Numbered from the stretch's first letter, positions 44,636-54,045 are shown. The stretch is DNA of 64,000 bases from Maritalea sp049801075 (GCF_049801075.1 NZ_JBNAGG010000001.1:992001-1056000); one strand, 5' to 3'. Program-made: numbers and translations. Notes: a model not told the origin generated them from the sequence alone.

Positions 44636-45502
44636 CTATAGGCCGAAGCGAGACCAGTGGGCCTGCGCTTTTAAGGTTGAAAGCATATCATCGCTTAATG
44701 AAGTTTGGCCAATTTGTCCGCCCAAAAATGGAATGCGAGGCATGGAGAAAAATCCGCGCTTTTCTTCAATTTTGACCAGCTTGACCTTCTTACCATAACG
44801 CTTTTTCAAAGTCTCGTAGATGTCGCCGAGCGCGTCGACTAGGCCAAACTCGATGGCGGTTTTTGCGGTCCAGAACTCGCCAGAGAACAATCCTTCTTGT
44901 TCCAAGTTCAATTTGTTGCCGCGACGCTCTTTTACATAGTCTTTGAACACTTCATGCACGTCGAGTTGCAGCTTTTTCAGGCGCTCCACATCTTTTGGAT
45001 CTTCGGGCAAAAACGGGTCTAGCGTCGATTTGTTTTCCCCGGCGGTGTAAACACGACGACTTACGCCGAGCTTTTCAATCGCGTCGACAAATCCAAAACC
45101 GGCCGAAATGACACCAATTGAGCCGACAATGGATGCAGGATCAGCAATAATTTCGTCACCAGCACTGGCGATAAAATAGCCACCTGATGCCGCGACATCC
45201 TCAACAAACACCAAGACCTTCTTGTCTTTTTCTTTGGCGAGGTCGCGGATATATTTCGCCACCATCCGCGACTGGACGGGGGAACCGCCTGGCGAATTGA
45301 TGATGATGGCCACAGCAGGCGCATTTTTGATTTTGAACGCACGTTTAAGCATCGGCGCCGCGCTGGCAATATTAATGCGATCTGGCTTCTGGCTGGCCTC
45401 GATTGTGCCGGTCAACCGCACAACCGGAATTTGCACGTTGTCGCGGCCCAAAAGACGGGCGTGCCATGGTGCTTTGATTTCATCAGTCAAATCGTCGTGC
45501 AT
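44636..45502 (-). CDS. S49 family peptidase (SppA/SohB-like), soluble form
   Basis: A 288-residue Clp-fold serine peptidase of the signal-peptide-peptidase family. The Ser nucleophile lies in DVAASGGYFIAS (about 130-141) and the Lys general base in AGENKSTLDPF (about 181). INSPGGSP and GSIGVISAGFG are also present. Unlike E. coli SppA there is no N-terminal transmembrane helix, so the protein looks cytoplasmic. The following 71-residue membrane protein may supply the anchor. Confidence 0.88.
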   Translation of the reverse strand: MHDDLTDEIKAPWHARLLGRDNVQIPVVRLTGTIEASQKPDRINIASAAPMLKRAFKIKNAPAVAIIINSPGGSPVQSRMVAKYIRDLAKEKDKKVLVFVEDVAASGGYFIASAGDEIIADPASIVGSIGVISAGFGFVDAIEKLGVSRRVYTAGENKSTLDPFLPEDPKDVERLKKLQLDVHEVFKDYVKERRGNKLNLEQEGLFSGEFWTAKTAIEFGLVDALGDIYETLKKRYGKKVKLVKIEEKRGFFSMPRIPFLGGQIGQTSLSDDMLSTLKAQAHWSRFGL

Positions 45503-45573
45503 ATATGTCCCTGTTTGCGCACATGCGCGTTGTTCTTTGCTATTTTGCCACAATGTAAGGTGTAAATTTCAAA

Positions 45574-46359
45574 CTACCAGTGCAATTTGTCTTTTCCCAT
45601 CAAAATGGCTTGTAGTTGGGGCGTAAATTCGCGCCCCTCCACGCCATGCAATGAGAGAGGAGACAAGAGCTTACAGGGCGCTTTGGAGCCCTTGTAACCA
45701 CGCACGAGCACTCTGCTCGCCTGTTGCTCTGGACGCGACACGATCGGCAGGATGGTGATGTTGCCGAGCCGCCGATCATAATATTTCATCAGCTTTTGCA
45801 GCTCTGCTGCCCGGTGAATGAAAATCACTTCGCCGCCTGCCCTTGCGCAGCTCACTGCCGCCTTCACCCAGCGTTCCAAGCAATCGATGGCGTGGGCATG
45901 GGCGCGTTTGCCGTAATTGTCGTTCGGTAAAGAGACGGTCTTTTCATCAAAATAAGGCGGATTGGCGATCACCGTGTCGAAATGATCTTGCACCATGCCA
46001 GACGCTTCGCGCTCAGGCCCTGGGGACATAATGTCGATTTGGCAATAGTTGGCGCGCGCCTCAAATCCGTTACTGCGGATATTCTGCCTGCCAATCCCAA
46101 CAATTTCTGGATCAAATTCAGCCAAAAGTGCCGTCACGTCTGGGCAATAGGTCAGCGCTGTCATGGCCGCCACGCCAACGCCCGCCCCAAGATCAAGCAG
46201 TTTTTTGGTCGCATCATCAACGGCTGCCCCCAATAACACGCTATCTACCCCTGCACGAAAGCCTTTTTCGGGCTGGCAAACATTGAGTTTACCGCCTAAA
46301 AAAGCGTCAGATGTGACACAATGTTGTTTTACTTTCCCTTGCGGGTGGTCTACGGACAT
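45574..46359 (-). CDS. tRNA1(Val) A37 N6-methyltransferase-like (TrmN6, COG4123)
   Basis: A 261-residue SAM-dependent methyltransferase. Motif I LLDLGAGVGVAAMTAL is at about residue 54 and the catalytic NPPY in VIANPPYFDEK at about 132. The N-terminal DAFLGGKL and QPEKGFRAGVDSVLL are typical of the TrmN6 family, which methylates A37 of tRNA-Val. Divergent from ispB. The ATG at 46359 follows a poor ribosome site. Confidence 0.87.
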   Translation of the reverse strand: MSVDHPQGKVKQHCVTSDAFLGGKLNVCQPEKGFRAGVDSVLLGAAVDDATKKLLDLGAGVGVAAMTALTYCPDVTALLAEFDPEIVGIGRQNIRSNGFEARANYCQIDIMSPGPEREASGMVQDHFDTVIANPPYFDEKTVSLPNDNYGKRAHAHAIDCLERWVKAAVSCARAGGEVIFIHRAAELQKLMKYYDRRLGNITILPIVSRPEQQASRVLVRGYKGSKAPCKLLSPLSLHGVEGREFTPQLQAILMGKDKLHW

Positions 46360-46494
46360 AAGCACATATATGAATCTTTGTATCGAATAGGGTTATCTTG
46401 TCCGACGGTGAGCAACAAGTTTTCTTGAGTTTGTCACAAGATTACAGCAAAAATTCGATTAAGCGAATTGGGACATTTGTCCATGGGGCGAAAA

Positions 46495-47511
46495 ATGAGT
46501 GGTGCGCAGGCAATGGCTGATCAGGTCAAACCAAAAGATGTGGTTGGTGAACTGATTGAGTTTACGCGCGACGACATGGAAGCTGTCAATCAAATGCTGT
46601 TGGCGCGCATCGGCAGTCGCGTGGAAATGGTGCCTGAAATTGCTGCTTATTTGATCGACGCCGGGGGCAAACGTTTGCGCCCTATGCTCACTGTTGCTGC
46701 TGCCCGTTTGTTCGCGCCGAAAAACACCCATCACATTAATTATGCGGCAGCGGTTGAATTTATGCATACCGCCACATTGCTGCATGATGATGTTGTGGAC
46801 GAAAGCTCAAAGCGCCGCGGCAAACTGGCGCCACGCATGGTGTGGGGCAATGCAGCTTCAGTGTTGGTGGGCGACTTTTTGCTTGGCCAAGCCTTTATGA
46901 TGATGGTGGAAACTCGCGATGTGGACGCGCTTGGCGTTTTGGCGCAAGCGGCAGCAATCATTGCCGAAGGTGAAGTGTTTCAACTGTCCAAAGCCAATGA
47001 TTTGACCACGCAAGTGGATGAATATTTCGCCGTGATCAAAGCCAAAACAGCCGCACTTTTTGAAGCCGCGACTGGTGTTGGCGCTATGGCTGGCGGGGCC
47101 ACTCCCGAACAGCGCGATGCTCTTAAAGGCTATGGCGCAGAGTTGGGCATTGCCTTCCAGATTGTAGATGACGTGCTGGATTATGGTGGCGCCACCGGCA
47201 CCATCGGTAAAAATGTGGGCGATGATTTGCGCGAAGGTAAAATGACGCTGCCGATTTTACACGCGTTGCAAAATGCCAATGAAGCGGATTGCGCTTTTAT
47301 CAAACAACATCTTGGTGACGCTGAAGCCAGCGAAGACGTTGTGACCAAAGTCGTTGAAATCTTGCAAAGCACCAACGCTTTGGCCGATGCGCTCGCCCGC
47401 GCGCAACGCCACGCAGATGCAGCAAAGGCACACCTTGAGATGTTTGCTGATCAACCCGGCGGTCGTATTCTTATTGAAGTAGCAGATTATTGCGTTGAGC
47501 GGGCTTACTAA
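46495..47511 (+). CDS. ispB: Polyprenyl (octaprenyl-type) diphosphate synthase
   Basis: A 338-residue trans-prenyltransferase making the quinone side chain. The two Asp-rich motifs are LLHDDVVDES (first, about residue 95) and FQIVDDVLDY (second, about 222), with GGKRLRP binding isopentenyl diphosphate. Small residues before the first motif (MHTAT) fit a long-chain product, probably C40-C50, but length cannot be fixed. Upstream in-frame starts at 46468 and 46483 are possible. Confidence 0.93.
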   Translation: MSGAQAMADQVKPKDVVGELIEFTRDDMEAVNQMLLARIGSRVEMVPEIAAYLIDAGGKRLRPMLTVAAARLFAPKNTHHINYAAAVEFMHTATLLHDDVVDESSKRRGKLAPRMVWGNAASVLVGDFLLGQAFMMMVETRDVDALGVLAQAAAIIAEGEVFQLSKANDLTTQVDEYFAVIKAKTAALFEAATGVGAMAGGATPEQRDALKGYGAELGIAFQIVDDVLDYGGATGTIGKNVGDDLREGKMTLPILHALQNANEADCAFIKQHLGDAEASEDVVTKVVEILQSTNALADALARAQRHADAAKAHLEMFADQPGGRILIEVADYCVERAY

Positions 47512-47523
47512 GCCGCCAATTTC

Positions 47524-48393
47524 CTAAAGCGTTGCTGACTGAGCCACCCAAGCGTGCGGCCAGCTTTTGCGGAACGTTTGTGCTGCCAACATCGCTTCTC
47601 CTGCGGTGCCGAACATGCCGAATATGGTGGCACCAGATCCGGACATTCGGGACAAGAGGCACCCCTTCTGCTCGCCCAATTCCATTAGCATCTCGCCGAT
47701 TTCTGGCAAAAATTGAATTGCTGGCTTTTGCAAATCGTTGCGCGTGCCTTCCAGCCACATTGTGATCGCTGTAATGTGCCGATAGTCTGCGGCATCCCGG
47801 TGCAGTGGTGGGTTTTGTTTTTCCGTCAATTTGCGGAAAATATCTGCCGTGGACACAGGTTTACCCGGATTGGCCAGCACCAAATGCAATTTGGGAAAGT
47901 CTGGCATCGGGTCCAAATTTTCTCCCACGCCATCCACAAAGGCGGTGCGCGATAATAGACACATGGGCACGTCAGCGCCCAGTTCCAGCGCCATGCCCAT
48001 CATATCTTTTAGCTCGAGATTGAGGCCTGAAATGCGGTTGGCCAGCCGCAACATGGCCGCCGCATCGGCGGACCCGCCACCAATGCCCGCGGCAACTGGC
48101 AGTGCCTTGTCCAATTCGATCTTGAGACCAGCGGGCAAAGTATCTGGAAATTCACAGCGAAACAGCGCCAAGGCTTTCAAGACAATGTTTGATCGCTCGC
48201 CCTTTAGCGCCGCACCAAATGGCCCGGTGAGCCCCAATTCGTCCACGTCGGCGGACGTGGCCGTTAGCTCATCACAAAGCTCGGTGAACACACACAAGCT
48301 TTCCAACTCGTGATAACCATTGCTGCGTTGGCCCACAATATGGAGTGCCAAGTTAATCTTGGCAGGGGCTGGCTCGCGCCATTCAGCATTCAT
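47524..48393 (-). CDS. ispE: 4-diphosphocytidyl-2-C-methyl-D-erythritol kinase
   Basis: A 289-residue GHMP kinase of the MEP pathway. N-terminal APAKINLALHIVGQRSNGYHEL and the ATP loop LPVAAGIGGGSADAAAML (about residues 95-112) are diagnostic, as is MSGSGATIFGMF near the C-terminus. It converges on ispB with 12 bases between and is followed by the TPR gene upstream on its strand (3 bases). Confidence 0.95.
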   Translation of the reverse strand: MNAEWREPAPAKINLALHIVGQRSNGYHELESLCVFTELCDELTATSADVDELGLTGPFGAALKGERSNIVLKALALFRCEFPDTLPAGLKIELDKALPVAAGIGGGSADAAAMLRLANRISGLNLELKDMMGMALELGADVPMCLLSRTAFVDGVGENLDPMPDFPKLHLVLANPGKPVSTADIFRKLTEKQNPPLHRDAADYRHITAITMWLEGTRNDLQKPAIQFLPEIGEMLMELGEQKGCLLSRMSGSGATIFGMFGTAGEAMLAAQTFRKSWPHAWVAQSATL

Positions 48394-48396
48394 GGG

Positions 48397-50124
48397 TTAG
48401 TTGCTCAATTCCGCCACACGCTTAAGCGCGCTCAGGTTCCCATCTAGCTTTTCGCGAATTTCTTCGATGAGTTCCGCATCATCTTCGCCCGCCAATTCCA
48501 ATGCAATTGACCATTGGAATCTCGCTTCGCGTTTGCGATTGACCTGCCAATAGGCATCACCCAAATGGTCGTTAATTGTAGGGTCACTTGGGCTCAAACG
48601 CGCGGCGCGTTCCAGCGTTTCCGCTGCTTCTTCAAAACGTTCCAAGCGATAATAGGCCCAACCCAAGCTGTCTACGATATAGCCATCTTCGGGCCGCAGC
48701 GCGACAGCCTTTTCAATCATGTCCAATGCGCGTTCAAGCTGCAATTCTTGATCGACCCAGCTATAGCCGAGATAGTTCAGTACTTGCGGCTGGTCTGGGT
48801 TCAGCTCCAGCGCTTTTAGGAAATCGCTTTCAGCTTTTTCCCATTCGCCTTCGCGTTCAAACGCGATGCCACGCACATAATGAAGGTGCCAATCAATGGC
48901 GCGTTCGCCACCAGTCATATCCAGCGCCCGATCATAGGCTTTTGCCGCTTCGCCATATCGCTTATCGCGACGCAAGGCATCGCCAAGTGCAATCACCGCG
49001 GTCAAATTGTCCGGCATGGTGTTTGCCAAGTTTGAAAGCTTGCGAATAGCTTCATCAATATCGCCGATTTCTTGCAGATTTTCAGCGGTGCGTACCAATG
49101 CTTGCCCGTGCAATGGCGACTTGCGGTCAACCTGCGCATAAAGGGCATTCGCCGTTTCATAGCGCTCTGCGCGCTCCATCAAATCCGCAATTGAAAATTT
49201 AATGAGGTCTGATTTTGGGTGCAGATAGCTCGCCAAACGCATCAAGACGATTGAGATGTCTGAGGCTTGCTCGCGCGACAAGGCGGAAGATAATCCGCGT
49301 AGCGTTTCAGCTGCGCCCTGTTGCACATTATCTGACATGCGGCCGGGACGCTTCTTTTGCTGCAAGGTTTCGCCCAGCACTTCAATGTTCACATGGGTTA
49401 GCCCGCGATCATTGTAGCGCTGGATCACATCTAGCGCTTCATCATGTTTGCCTTGATTGCCCAAAAAGCGCGCATAGGCTTCCACGATGCGAAACACAAA
49501 TGGGTCGGCCTCATATGCTTGCTCATAAAGCGCATTGGCTTGGCTTGCATTACCTGCGAGGTCGGCCATTAAAGCGCTTTGGAAAACCAGAAAGTTTTTA
49601 AAACCAGGCTGGCTTATGGGTTCAAGATTTTCCACGCCAGCGAGGCCACCGCGTTCCTCGGTTAGTGCCCAAGACCAAATCACATTGCCGGTGATGCCGA
49701 ACAGCGAGTCCTTAGACATGCCTTCCAGCGCCTTCAGCGCGGACGCATAACGACGCTCTTTGAGTGCCACGACGCCAACGGCGATGCGGGCCAATTCGTT
49801 CTCTGGCTCAACGCTCAGCAATTGCTTTGCTACCATTTCGGCTTCATCCACGCGCCCGGCGGCCACTAAAGAAACGAACGCCCGGTCCAATAGGGCGATA
49901 TTGCCCCAATCCGCTTCCAGCGCATCTAGGAAGTAAGACGCTGCCAGATCATTCTCGCGATCCTCAAACGCCCCGCGACCAGCCAAATAGCTGCCGGAAA
50001 TCGAGGGATGATAGAGCGAAAATTGTTCGATGTTGGTCGTGTCTTGCGCGTGTGCGGTCACGTTTAGTCCCAACACCATTGCTGAAGCCAGAACGAGGTG
50101 CTGCAATTTTTTTGAACAATTCAT
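48397..50124 (-). CDS. Exported tetratricopeptide-repeat protein
   Basis: A 575-residue protein with a signal peptide (cleavage near AHAQD, about residue 27) and many TPR units, clearest in the C-terminal half (KALELNPDQPQVLNYLGYSW, EKAVALRPEDGYIVDSLGWA, ERAARLSPSDPTINDHLGDAYW). The repeats probably mediate protein contacts in the periplasm. It is 3 bases upstream of ispE, a common neighbour in Hyphomicrobiales, but no functional link is evident. Confidence 0.88.
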   Translation of the reverse strand: MNCSKKLQHLVLASAMVLGLNVTAHAQDTTNIEQFSLYHPSISGSYLAGRGAFEDRENDLAASYFLDALEADWGNIALLDRAFVSLVAAGRVDEAEMVAKQLLSVEPENELARIAVGVVALKERRYASALKALEGMSKDSLFGITGNVIWSWALTEERGGLAGVENLEPISQPGFKNFLVFQSALMADLAGNASQANALYEQAYEADPFVFRIVEAYARFLGNQGKHDEALDVIQRYNDRGLTHVNIEVLGETLQQKKRPGRMSDNVQQGAAETLRGLSSALSREQASDISIVLMRLASYLHPKSDLIKFSIADLMERAERYETANALYAQVDRKSPLHGQALVRTAENLQEIGDIDEAIRKLSNLANTMPDNLTAVIALGDALRRDKRYGEAAKAYDRALDMTGGERAIDWHLHYVRGIAFEREGEWEKAESDFLKALELNPDQPQVLNYLGYSWVDQELQLERALDMIEKAVALRPEDGYIVDSLGWAYYRLERFEEAAETLERAARLSPSDPTINDHLGDAYWQVNRKREARFQWSIALELAGEDDAELIEEIREKLDGNLSALKRVAELSN

Positions 50125-50300
50125 CACGTTTGGGATAGCCCTTAATTGATTTGGATTCGGTCAAAGCGATATTTAACGCATAGATTGGCGATTTTATGGC
50201 TGAGGCGCAAGGATGTGTGCGGAATTTTTCGCGCAAAAATTCGTTCAAATTTCGGTGTGAACCGCTAGGCGCACGTCAATTCATGCGCTAAGACTGTTTT

Positions 50301-51239
50301 ATGAGCGACACTGCCCCACCATCAGAAGACGAAACCGAAAAAGGTGCCTTTGCGCCTGTGCCCGGCGCTGCCTATTTGGATGCGGATACTGCCAGCCTTG
50401 CTGGGCTTTTGGAATGGTATGATGCGATGGGTGTCGACTTGGCGGTGGAAGAAGAAGCAATCGATCGGTTTGCCGCACCGAAGGCACCCGTCAGCGCACC
50501 CGCACCGCAGCAACAGGCTCCAATTCAGTCTGCCCCAGCGCAATCAGGTGGCGTGTCCCACGGGTCAGGACCAATTGCCAATCCATTATTGGAGCAACAG
50601 GACGCAAAGCCTGTTGCGAAACAGCAAAACCTTGCGGGCAAAACTGAGGTTGAAGTCGCGCAAAAGACGGCCAAGGCCGCTGAGAACCTCAAAGATTTAC
50701 GCGAAGCCTTGCTCAATTTTGATGCTTGCCCGCTGAAACGCCATGCAGATAAGCTTGTATTTGGCGAAGGGCCAGAAGATGCTCGCATCATGATTGTCGG
50801 CGGTGCCCCGCGCAAACAGGATGATATGGTGGGCCTCCCCTTCCAAGGGGCAGAGGGCATCCTGTTGCAAAAGATCTTGGAAGCCATCCAACTCGACTAT
50901 GCAAATGTGTACCGCACCAATATCTTACCTTGGCGACCCGCGGGCGACCGTCGCCCCTCGCCGATTGAGCATGATATTTGCATGCCATTTTTCCAACGCC
51001 AAGTGGGGTTGATCAAGCCAGATTTCATCCTCTGCTTGGGGGAACAGGCAGCTCACGCGGTCCTCAACCAAAAAGGCAGCATTTTGCGCCTGCGTGGCGA
51101 GGCTCATAAAGTGGAAATCGATGGGCACAGCACCCAAGCATTCGCCACCCTCAATCCTTCTCATTTGCTCAACAAGCCCGCGCAAAAGGCGCTTGTTTGG
51201 CATGATATGTTAAAGTTCAAACGCGCCATCAGCGCCTAA
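50301..51239 (+). CDS. Uracil-DNA glycosylase family protein (family 4-like), degenerate active site
   Basis: A 312-residue protein with a Pro/Ala/Gln-rich N-terminal 130 residues and a C-terminal UDG-fold domain: CPLKRHADKLVFGEG, GLPFQGAEGILLQKIL, RTNILPWRPAGDRRPSP, FILCLGEQAAHAV. Canonical family 4 motif 1 GEAPG reads GGAPR (167-171), losing the Glu, and HPSYLLR reads NPSHLLN (285-291), losing the His. Two of four Fe-S Cys are visible (143, 227), a reduction I recall in other Hyphomicrobiales. It may bind rather than excise uracil. Confidence 0.8.
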   Translation: MSDTAPPSEDETEKGAFAPVPGAAYLDADTASLAGLLEWYDAMGVDLAVEEEAIDRFAAPKAPVSAPAPQQQAPIQSAPAQSGGVSHGSGPIANPLLEQQDAKPVAKQQNLAGKTEVEVAQKTAKAAENLKDLREALLNFDACPLKRHADKLVFGEGPEDARIMIVGGAPRKQDDMVGLPFQGAEGILLQKILEAIQLDYANVYRTNILPWRPAGDRRPSPIEHDICMPFFQRQVGLIKPDFILCLGEQAAHAVLNQKGSILRLRGEAHKVEIDGHSTQAFATLNPSHLLNKPAQKALVWHDMLKFKRAISA

Positions 51240-51255
51240 CTTCTTGTGAGCTGCA

Positions 51256-51804
51256 ATGTTCAAATTCAATATCGACGAATCCAAAACCCTTATCCCGCTG
51301 CACATTGCCATTTTGGCCGTGTCCGACACGCGTACCCTGGAAAATGACGATAGCGGTGCGCTGCTCAAATCCATGATTGAGGAAAGCGGTCACAAGGTTT
51401 TGGATCGGCAAATCGTCAAAGATGATGTGGACGCCATTCGTGGCGTGGTTGAGCCTTGGCTCGCAGATGAGAACATTGATGTGGTGATCACCACAGGCGG
51501 TACTGGCTTTGCCAAGCGCGACGTGACGCCAGAAGCGCTTGAGCCGTTGTTCGACAAACGTATTGATGGGTTTTCCGTGCTGTTCCATCAATATTCAGCT
51601 GCGCAGATTGGCACCTCCACCTTGCAAAGCCGCGCCACGGCAGGCTTGGCGCGGGACACGCTGGTGTTCTGCCTACCCGGCTCTAAAGGTGCCTGCCGTG
51701 ATGGCTGGCAGGGCGTGATCAATTATCAATTGGATAGTCGTCACAAGCCGTGCAATTTCATTGATAATATCCCCCGCCTAAATGTGGCGCCAGACCATGA
51801 CTGA
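51256..51804 (+). CDS. moaB: Molybdenum cofactor biosynthesis protein MoaB
   Basis: A 182-residue MoaB/Mog-fold protein. AILAVSDTRTLENDDSG, ITTGGTGFAKRDVTPEAL and FCLPGSKGACRDGW (the last covering the MPT-binding loop) are diagnostic. It adenylylates molybdopterin in Moco synthesis where mogA is absent. It follows the UDG-like gene by 16 bases and may be co-transcribed. Confidence 0.92.
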   Translation: MFKFNIDESKTLIPLHIAILAVSDTRTLENDDSGALLKSMIEESGHKVLDRQIVKDDVDAIRGVVEPWLADENIDVVITTGGTGFAKRDVTPEALEPLFDKRIDGFSVLFHQYSAAQIGTSTLQSRATAGLARDTLVFCLPGSKGACRDGWQGVINYQLDSRHKPCNFIDNIPRLNVAPDHD

Positions 51805-51857
51805 CGGGGCTTAGCTCCGTTTTCGGCGCGGTTGAACTTCTTAAAATCGCGTTAAAT

Positions 51858-51872
51858 GTTCTTTTTTTGTTC
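51858..51872. promoter_or_regulatory. Candidate LexA (SOS) box
   Basis: GTTCTTTTTTTGTTC is an exact GTTC-N7-GTTC, the LexA site of Alphaproteobacteria. It lies 79 bases before the SplB-like radical SAM gene at 51951. Confidence 0.65.
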
Positions 51873-51950
51873 TCATTTCTGTGCTAAGAATCGGTTCTGA
51901 ACTGATTTGAACTGAGCGCGCTTATTTGCGCCAAAGGCACGGAGACTAAA

Positions 51951-53105
51951 ATGGGAATGAACGCAGTATTTCCGCCCTCACCGGAAAGCCTGGCGCGTAT
52001 CGCAAAAAGCGGCGATGCGGATGTGTTGTCGCGCACCATTATCGCACCACATCTTAATCGCGGCCGCGGCGCGCAATCCAATCAAACCTCAAAGTTTGAA
52101 CCCTATAGCCGCGAGACCATGGATGATGGTTGGGGCAACCTTGATGCGTTGGAGACGGTGAAAACCACGGTTCGGGACGAAAAGTCCAAGAGCATCATCA
52201 CCAAAAATGACTCACCGGACATTCATTTTGACCGCTCCATCAACCCTTATCGCGGGTGTGAGCATGGCTGCGTTTATTGCTTTGCCCGGCCGACACACAC
52301 TTATCTGGGCCATTCGGCAGGGCTGGATTTTGAGCGTGAACTTTACGCCAAGACCAACGCTGCAGATCGGCTTTATGAAGCATGGCTGAATAAGAAATAT
52401 GGTGTGAAACCAATTGCTATTGGCACCAACACGGACCCTTATCAGCCGATTGAGCGCGACAAGAAGATCATGCGCGCCTTGCTTGAAATGTTCGTGGCGC
52501 ATAAGCACCCGATCACCATCACCACCAAATCCAGCCTGATTGTGCGGGATTTGGATTTATTGACCGAGTTGGCCAAGCAAAATCTGGTGCATGTCACCAT
52601 TTCCATCACCTCGCTCGACCATCTTTTGTCCCGAAAGTTAGAACCCCGTGCGTCCTCACCCGCACGGCGGCTGGAAGCGGTGGAGTTGTTGTCAGCAGCG
52701 GGCATTCCCGTTTCTGTGGCGGTTGCCCCTATCATTCCGGCGATCAATGATGCGGAGATTGAAAAGATTTTGGCCGCTGCCTCTGCCAATGGGGCAAGTG
52801 GCGCGGCCATGATTATGCTGCGCCTGCCCGGTGAAGTGCGGCAATTGTTCCGCGAATGGCTGCTGCGGCATTATCCGGACCGGTTGCGCCATGTGCTCAA
52901 TCTTGTGCGCGATGTGCGGCAAGGTCGCGAAAACGATCCGCGGTTTCATTCGCGCATGGCCGGGCAAGGCCCCTATGCCTTCTCGCTACAACGCCGGTTT
53001 GATCTGGCGCTGGAACGCTACGGCATGAAAAAGCGCCTGCCGCATTTGCGTACTGACCTTTTTACACCTCCGAAAGTAGACGACCCGCAGCTAAGTCTGT
53101 TCTAG
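51951..53105 (+). CDS. PA0069 family radical SAM protein (SplB-like, COG1533)
   Basis: A 384-residue radical SAM enzyme. The [4Fe-4S] motif is CEHGCVYC (about residues 102-109) in INPYRGCEHGCVYCFARPTH, with ITTKSSLIVRDLDLL and SITSLDHLLSRKLEPR further on. The family is related to spore photoproduct lyase and is often called a DNA repair photolyase; biochemical proof is lacking. A LexA-type box upstream supports a DNA-damage role. It ends just before a structured repeat. Confidence 0.88.
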   Translation: MGMNAVFPPSPESLARIAKSGDADVLSRTIIAPHLNRGRGAQSNQTSKFEPYSRETMDDGWGNLDALETVKTTVRDEKSKSIITKNDSPDIHFDRSINPYRGCEHGCVYCFARPTHTYLGHSAGLDFERELYAKTNAADRLYEAWLNKKYGVKPIAIGTNTDPYQPIERDKKIMRALLEMFVAHKHPITITTKSSLIVRDLDLLTELAKQNLVHVTISITSLDHLLSRKLEPRASSPARRLEAVELLSAAGIPVSVAVAPIIPAINDAEIEKILAAASANGASGAAMIMLRLPGEVRQLFREWLLRHYPDRLRHVLNLVRDVRQGRENDPRFHSRMAGQGPYAFSLQRRFDLALERYGMKKRLPHLRTDLFTPPKVDDPQLSLF

Positions 53106-53151
53106 GATTCCCCTATCCTTTGGCCCGCTAGCCACCAGACTTAGCTCTCTA

Positions 53152-53217
53152 CCAGAGCGACCGCCCCAATCGTCGTGCCCCCGCACGGTACTCCAACATT
53201 TTGGGGCGGCGCTCTGG
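53152..53217. repeat. Structured repeat, copy 1
   Basis: A 17-bp outer stem (CCAGAGCG with CGCTCTGG, then CCGCCCCAA with TTGGGGCGG, one bulged A at 53160) encloses an inner hairpin CGTGC-CCCC-GCACG (53174-53187) followed by GGTACTCC. It is the same element as 54750-54814, in the same orientation. Here it may also terminate the radical SAM gene. Confidence 0.75.
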
Positions 53218-53274
53218 ACATTTTTTAGTGCGGCATTGTTCTGCCGTTCAAATATGCAATTCGCCATAACGCTT

Positions 53275-54045
53275 TTAGAAGGGCAGCCACCGCAGGCCGG
53301 ATTGTCCGGTTCGTGCAAAAACGATAATGCACGCGCAAATCGCAAGCACGAGATAGGGCCCGATGCTCATGGAAAACCACGAGTTGGGATCTTTAAATCC
53401 TGCAAATATGGCTAGATTTGCAGCAACATTGACCGACAAATGTATCAAGATTGCAGGCAATATTGAGCCACCAGAAATTGTGTAGGCTGCCCCGATGATC
53501 ACAGAGTAAAGCATAACGTGCACCGCAAAAAGTGGCAGCGCGATCTGCGCGTGGGGCGAGTCGATTGCCCATAAGGGCAAATGCCAAATCAACCAGATTC
53601 CTCCCACAATCAATGATGCTTCTAACCAGCCAAATCTTTGGTTTAGATGTTCCTGAAGAATGCCGCGCCACCCCAGTTCCTCGCCCAATGGGCCAAGGAT
53701 CAGGTTAAAGCCAATCATCGCGAAGAGGAGCCCAACATTGAGCGGTGTTGTTGCCTCCTGCGCAAGTGGGCGCATCAAAAGAAGCAGTATGATGGGTGCG
53801 ATGATCATAAGCCAAACTTCGGGCGGCACTGTCGATAGTTTGACGGTACGGCTCAATAAGTCGGGTAAGCTTCCGTTTTTAGCACTCACCAACAGTGCGG
53901 CCAGTGTCGGCCCCCACACCATGATCAGCCAGAATGGCAGCCCCACTGCTGTTTCGGGAGATCTGGCGGCCGGGATTGCCCAGATACACGCAAAGCCGGC
54001 GAGTGATATGGCAAATGTAAGTCCGAGAAAAAGCACAGGCATCAT
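53275..54045 (-). CDS. CPBP family intramembrane glutamic endopeptidase
   Basis: A 256-residue membrane protein with about seven to eight hydrophobic segments. Motif 1 is GEELGWRG (Glu122, Glu123, Arg127) and motif 2 WHLPLW (His155), with a later His in AILIHLSVNVAAN. These are the catalytic residues of CPBP/Abi metalloprotease-like enzymes. Roles range from prenyl-protein processing to bacteriocin immunity. It overlaps the TetR stop by 4 bases and is probably controlled by it. Confidence 0.88.
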   Translation of the reverse strand: MMPVLFLGLTFAISLAGFACIWAIPAARSPETAVGLPFWLIMVWGPTLAALLVSAKNGSLPDLLSRTVKLSTVPPEVWLMIIAPIILLLLMRPLAQEATTPLNVGLLFAMIGFNLILGPLGEELGWRGILQEHLNQRFGWLEASLIVGGIWLIWHLPLWAIDSPHAQIALPLFAVHVMLYSVIIGAAYTISGGSILPAILIHLSVNVAANLAIFAGFKDPNSWFSMSIGPYLVLAICACIIVFARTGQSGLRWLPF

